Assembly (NCBI GenBank): GCA_026419405.1
Contig: JANZZL010000034.1
Location: 1-55,739, forward strand
Direction of reading: 5' to 3'
Source of the DNA: Paracoccaceae bacterium
GTDB taxonomy: Bacteria > Pseudomonadota > Alphaproteobacteria > Rhodobacterales > Rhodobacteraceae
DNA length: 55,739 nt
The notes under the pieces are model-generated. The model had not been told where the DNA came from. It searched no databases and worked only from the letters and a program-made list of their open reading frames with translations. This document shows positions 55,641 through 55,739 of the stretch, piece after piece; the stretch's first letter is position 1; each line of letters begins with the position of its first letter. A program made the position numbers and the translations under genes.

Positions 55641-55739
55641 TCAGAAGTCGAGGTTCTCCACGCTCAGCGCGTTCTGCTGGATGAACTCGCGCCGGGGCTC
55701 GACGACATCCCCCATCAGCTTGGTGAAGATGTCGTCGGC
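55641..55739 (-). CDS. gyrB: DNA gyrase subunit B, C-terminal fragment (cut by window edge)
   Basis: Only the last 32 codons plus stop are visible (the stop is at 55641-55643): [19 protein letters not shown] then [13 protein letters not shown]. This matches the universally conserved GyrB C-terminus (LMG..VEPRR.FI..NAL). The gene continues beyond the right edge. gyrB is commonly found in this origin-proximal region of Rhodobacterales. Confidence 0.9.
   Translation of the reverse strand, partial: ADDIFTKLMGDVVEPRREFIQQNALSVENLDF

Overview
The window is about 56 kb of very GC-rich chromosomal DNA from an alphaproteobacterium, most likely a Rhodobacterales (Paracoccaceae/Roseobacter-type) species. 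The evidence is the gene order parB-parA-rsmG-mnmG-mnmE-rho-hemJ | maf-aroE-coaE-dnaQ-secB-fxsA-tim44-mltA-smr ... gyrB, which is the classic alphaproteobacterial replication-origin neighbourhood, together with hrcA-grpE, rph-rdgB-hemW, a paa fragment and strong GC bias at third codon positions. No tRNA, rRNA, CRISPR array, insertion sequence or phage gene was recognised.

Layout. 1-1864: two permease genes of a metal (Mn/Fe/Zn) ABC transporter, the first cut by the window edge. 1926-3188 (minus): glycerate 2-kinase. 3381-12827 (plus): a tightly packed cluster encoding class I HMG-CoA reductase, a UbiA-like prenyltransferase, a PEP-synthase/rifampicin-phosphotransferase-like dikinase, a BtaA-like (DUF3419) aminocarboxypropyl transferase, a dolichol/phytol-kinase-like membrane protein, a GNAT acyltransferase and an OleC-like AMP-forming ligase. 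Most of its junctions are 4-bp overlaps. I know no described pathway with this gene set, and it is the best candidate here for a new system, probably making an isoprenoid- or lipid-derived molecule. 12888-15423: paaG-paaI-paaK (phenylacetyl-CoA branch), followed by a visibly decayed paaR-type TetR repressor (about 15422-16023). 16091-18736: mutS. 18809-20476 (minus): hrcA-grpE. 20591-23406: rph-rdgB-hemW-DUF454.

23384-30751 (minus) carries parB, parA, rsmG, mnmG, mnmE, rho and hemJ. It includes one perfect and one near-perfect parS site inside rsmG and at the mnmG start. The 425-bp gap 30752-31176 holds DnaA-box-like and GANTC sites between divergent gene blocks and is the likely chromosomal origin oriC. 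The rightward block 31177-37446 is maf, aroE, coaE, dnaQ, (secB, fxsA on minus), tim44-like, mltA, smr.

37457-46453 is a D-xylose island. A ROK-type XylR (minus), translationally coupled to a secreted FG-GAP/ASPIC-UnbV protein, is divergent from xylF-xylH-xylG-xylB-xylA. Xylose is imported by XylFGH, isomerised by XylA and phosphorylated by XylB to enter the pentose phosphate pathway. After it come a YihY/BrkB membrane protein (minus), a YghZ-type aldo/keto reductase, the tamA-tamB outer-membrane assembly pair and a di-haem cytochrome c peroxidase. The window ends in the last 33 codons of gyrB (minus).
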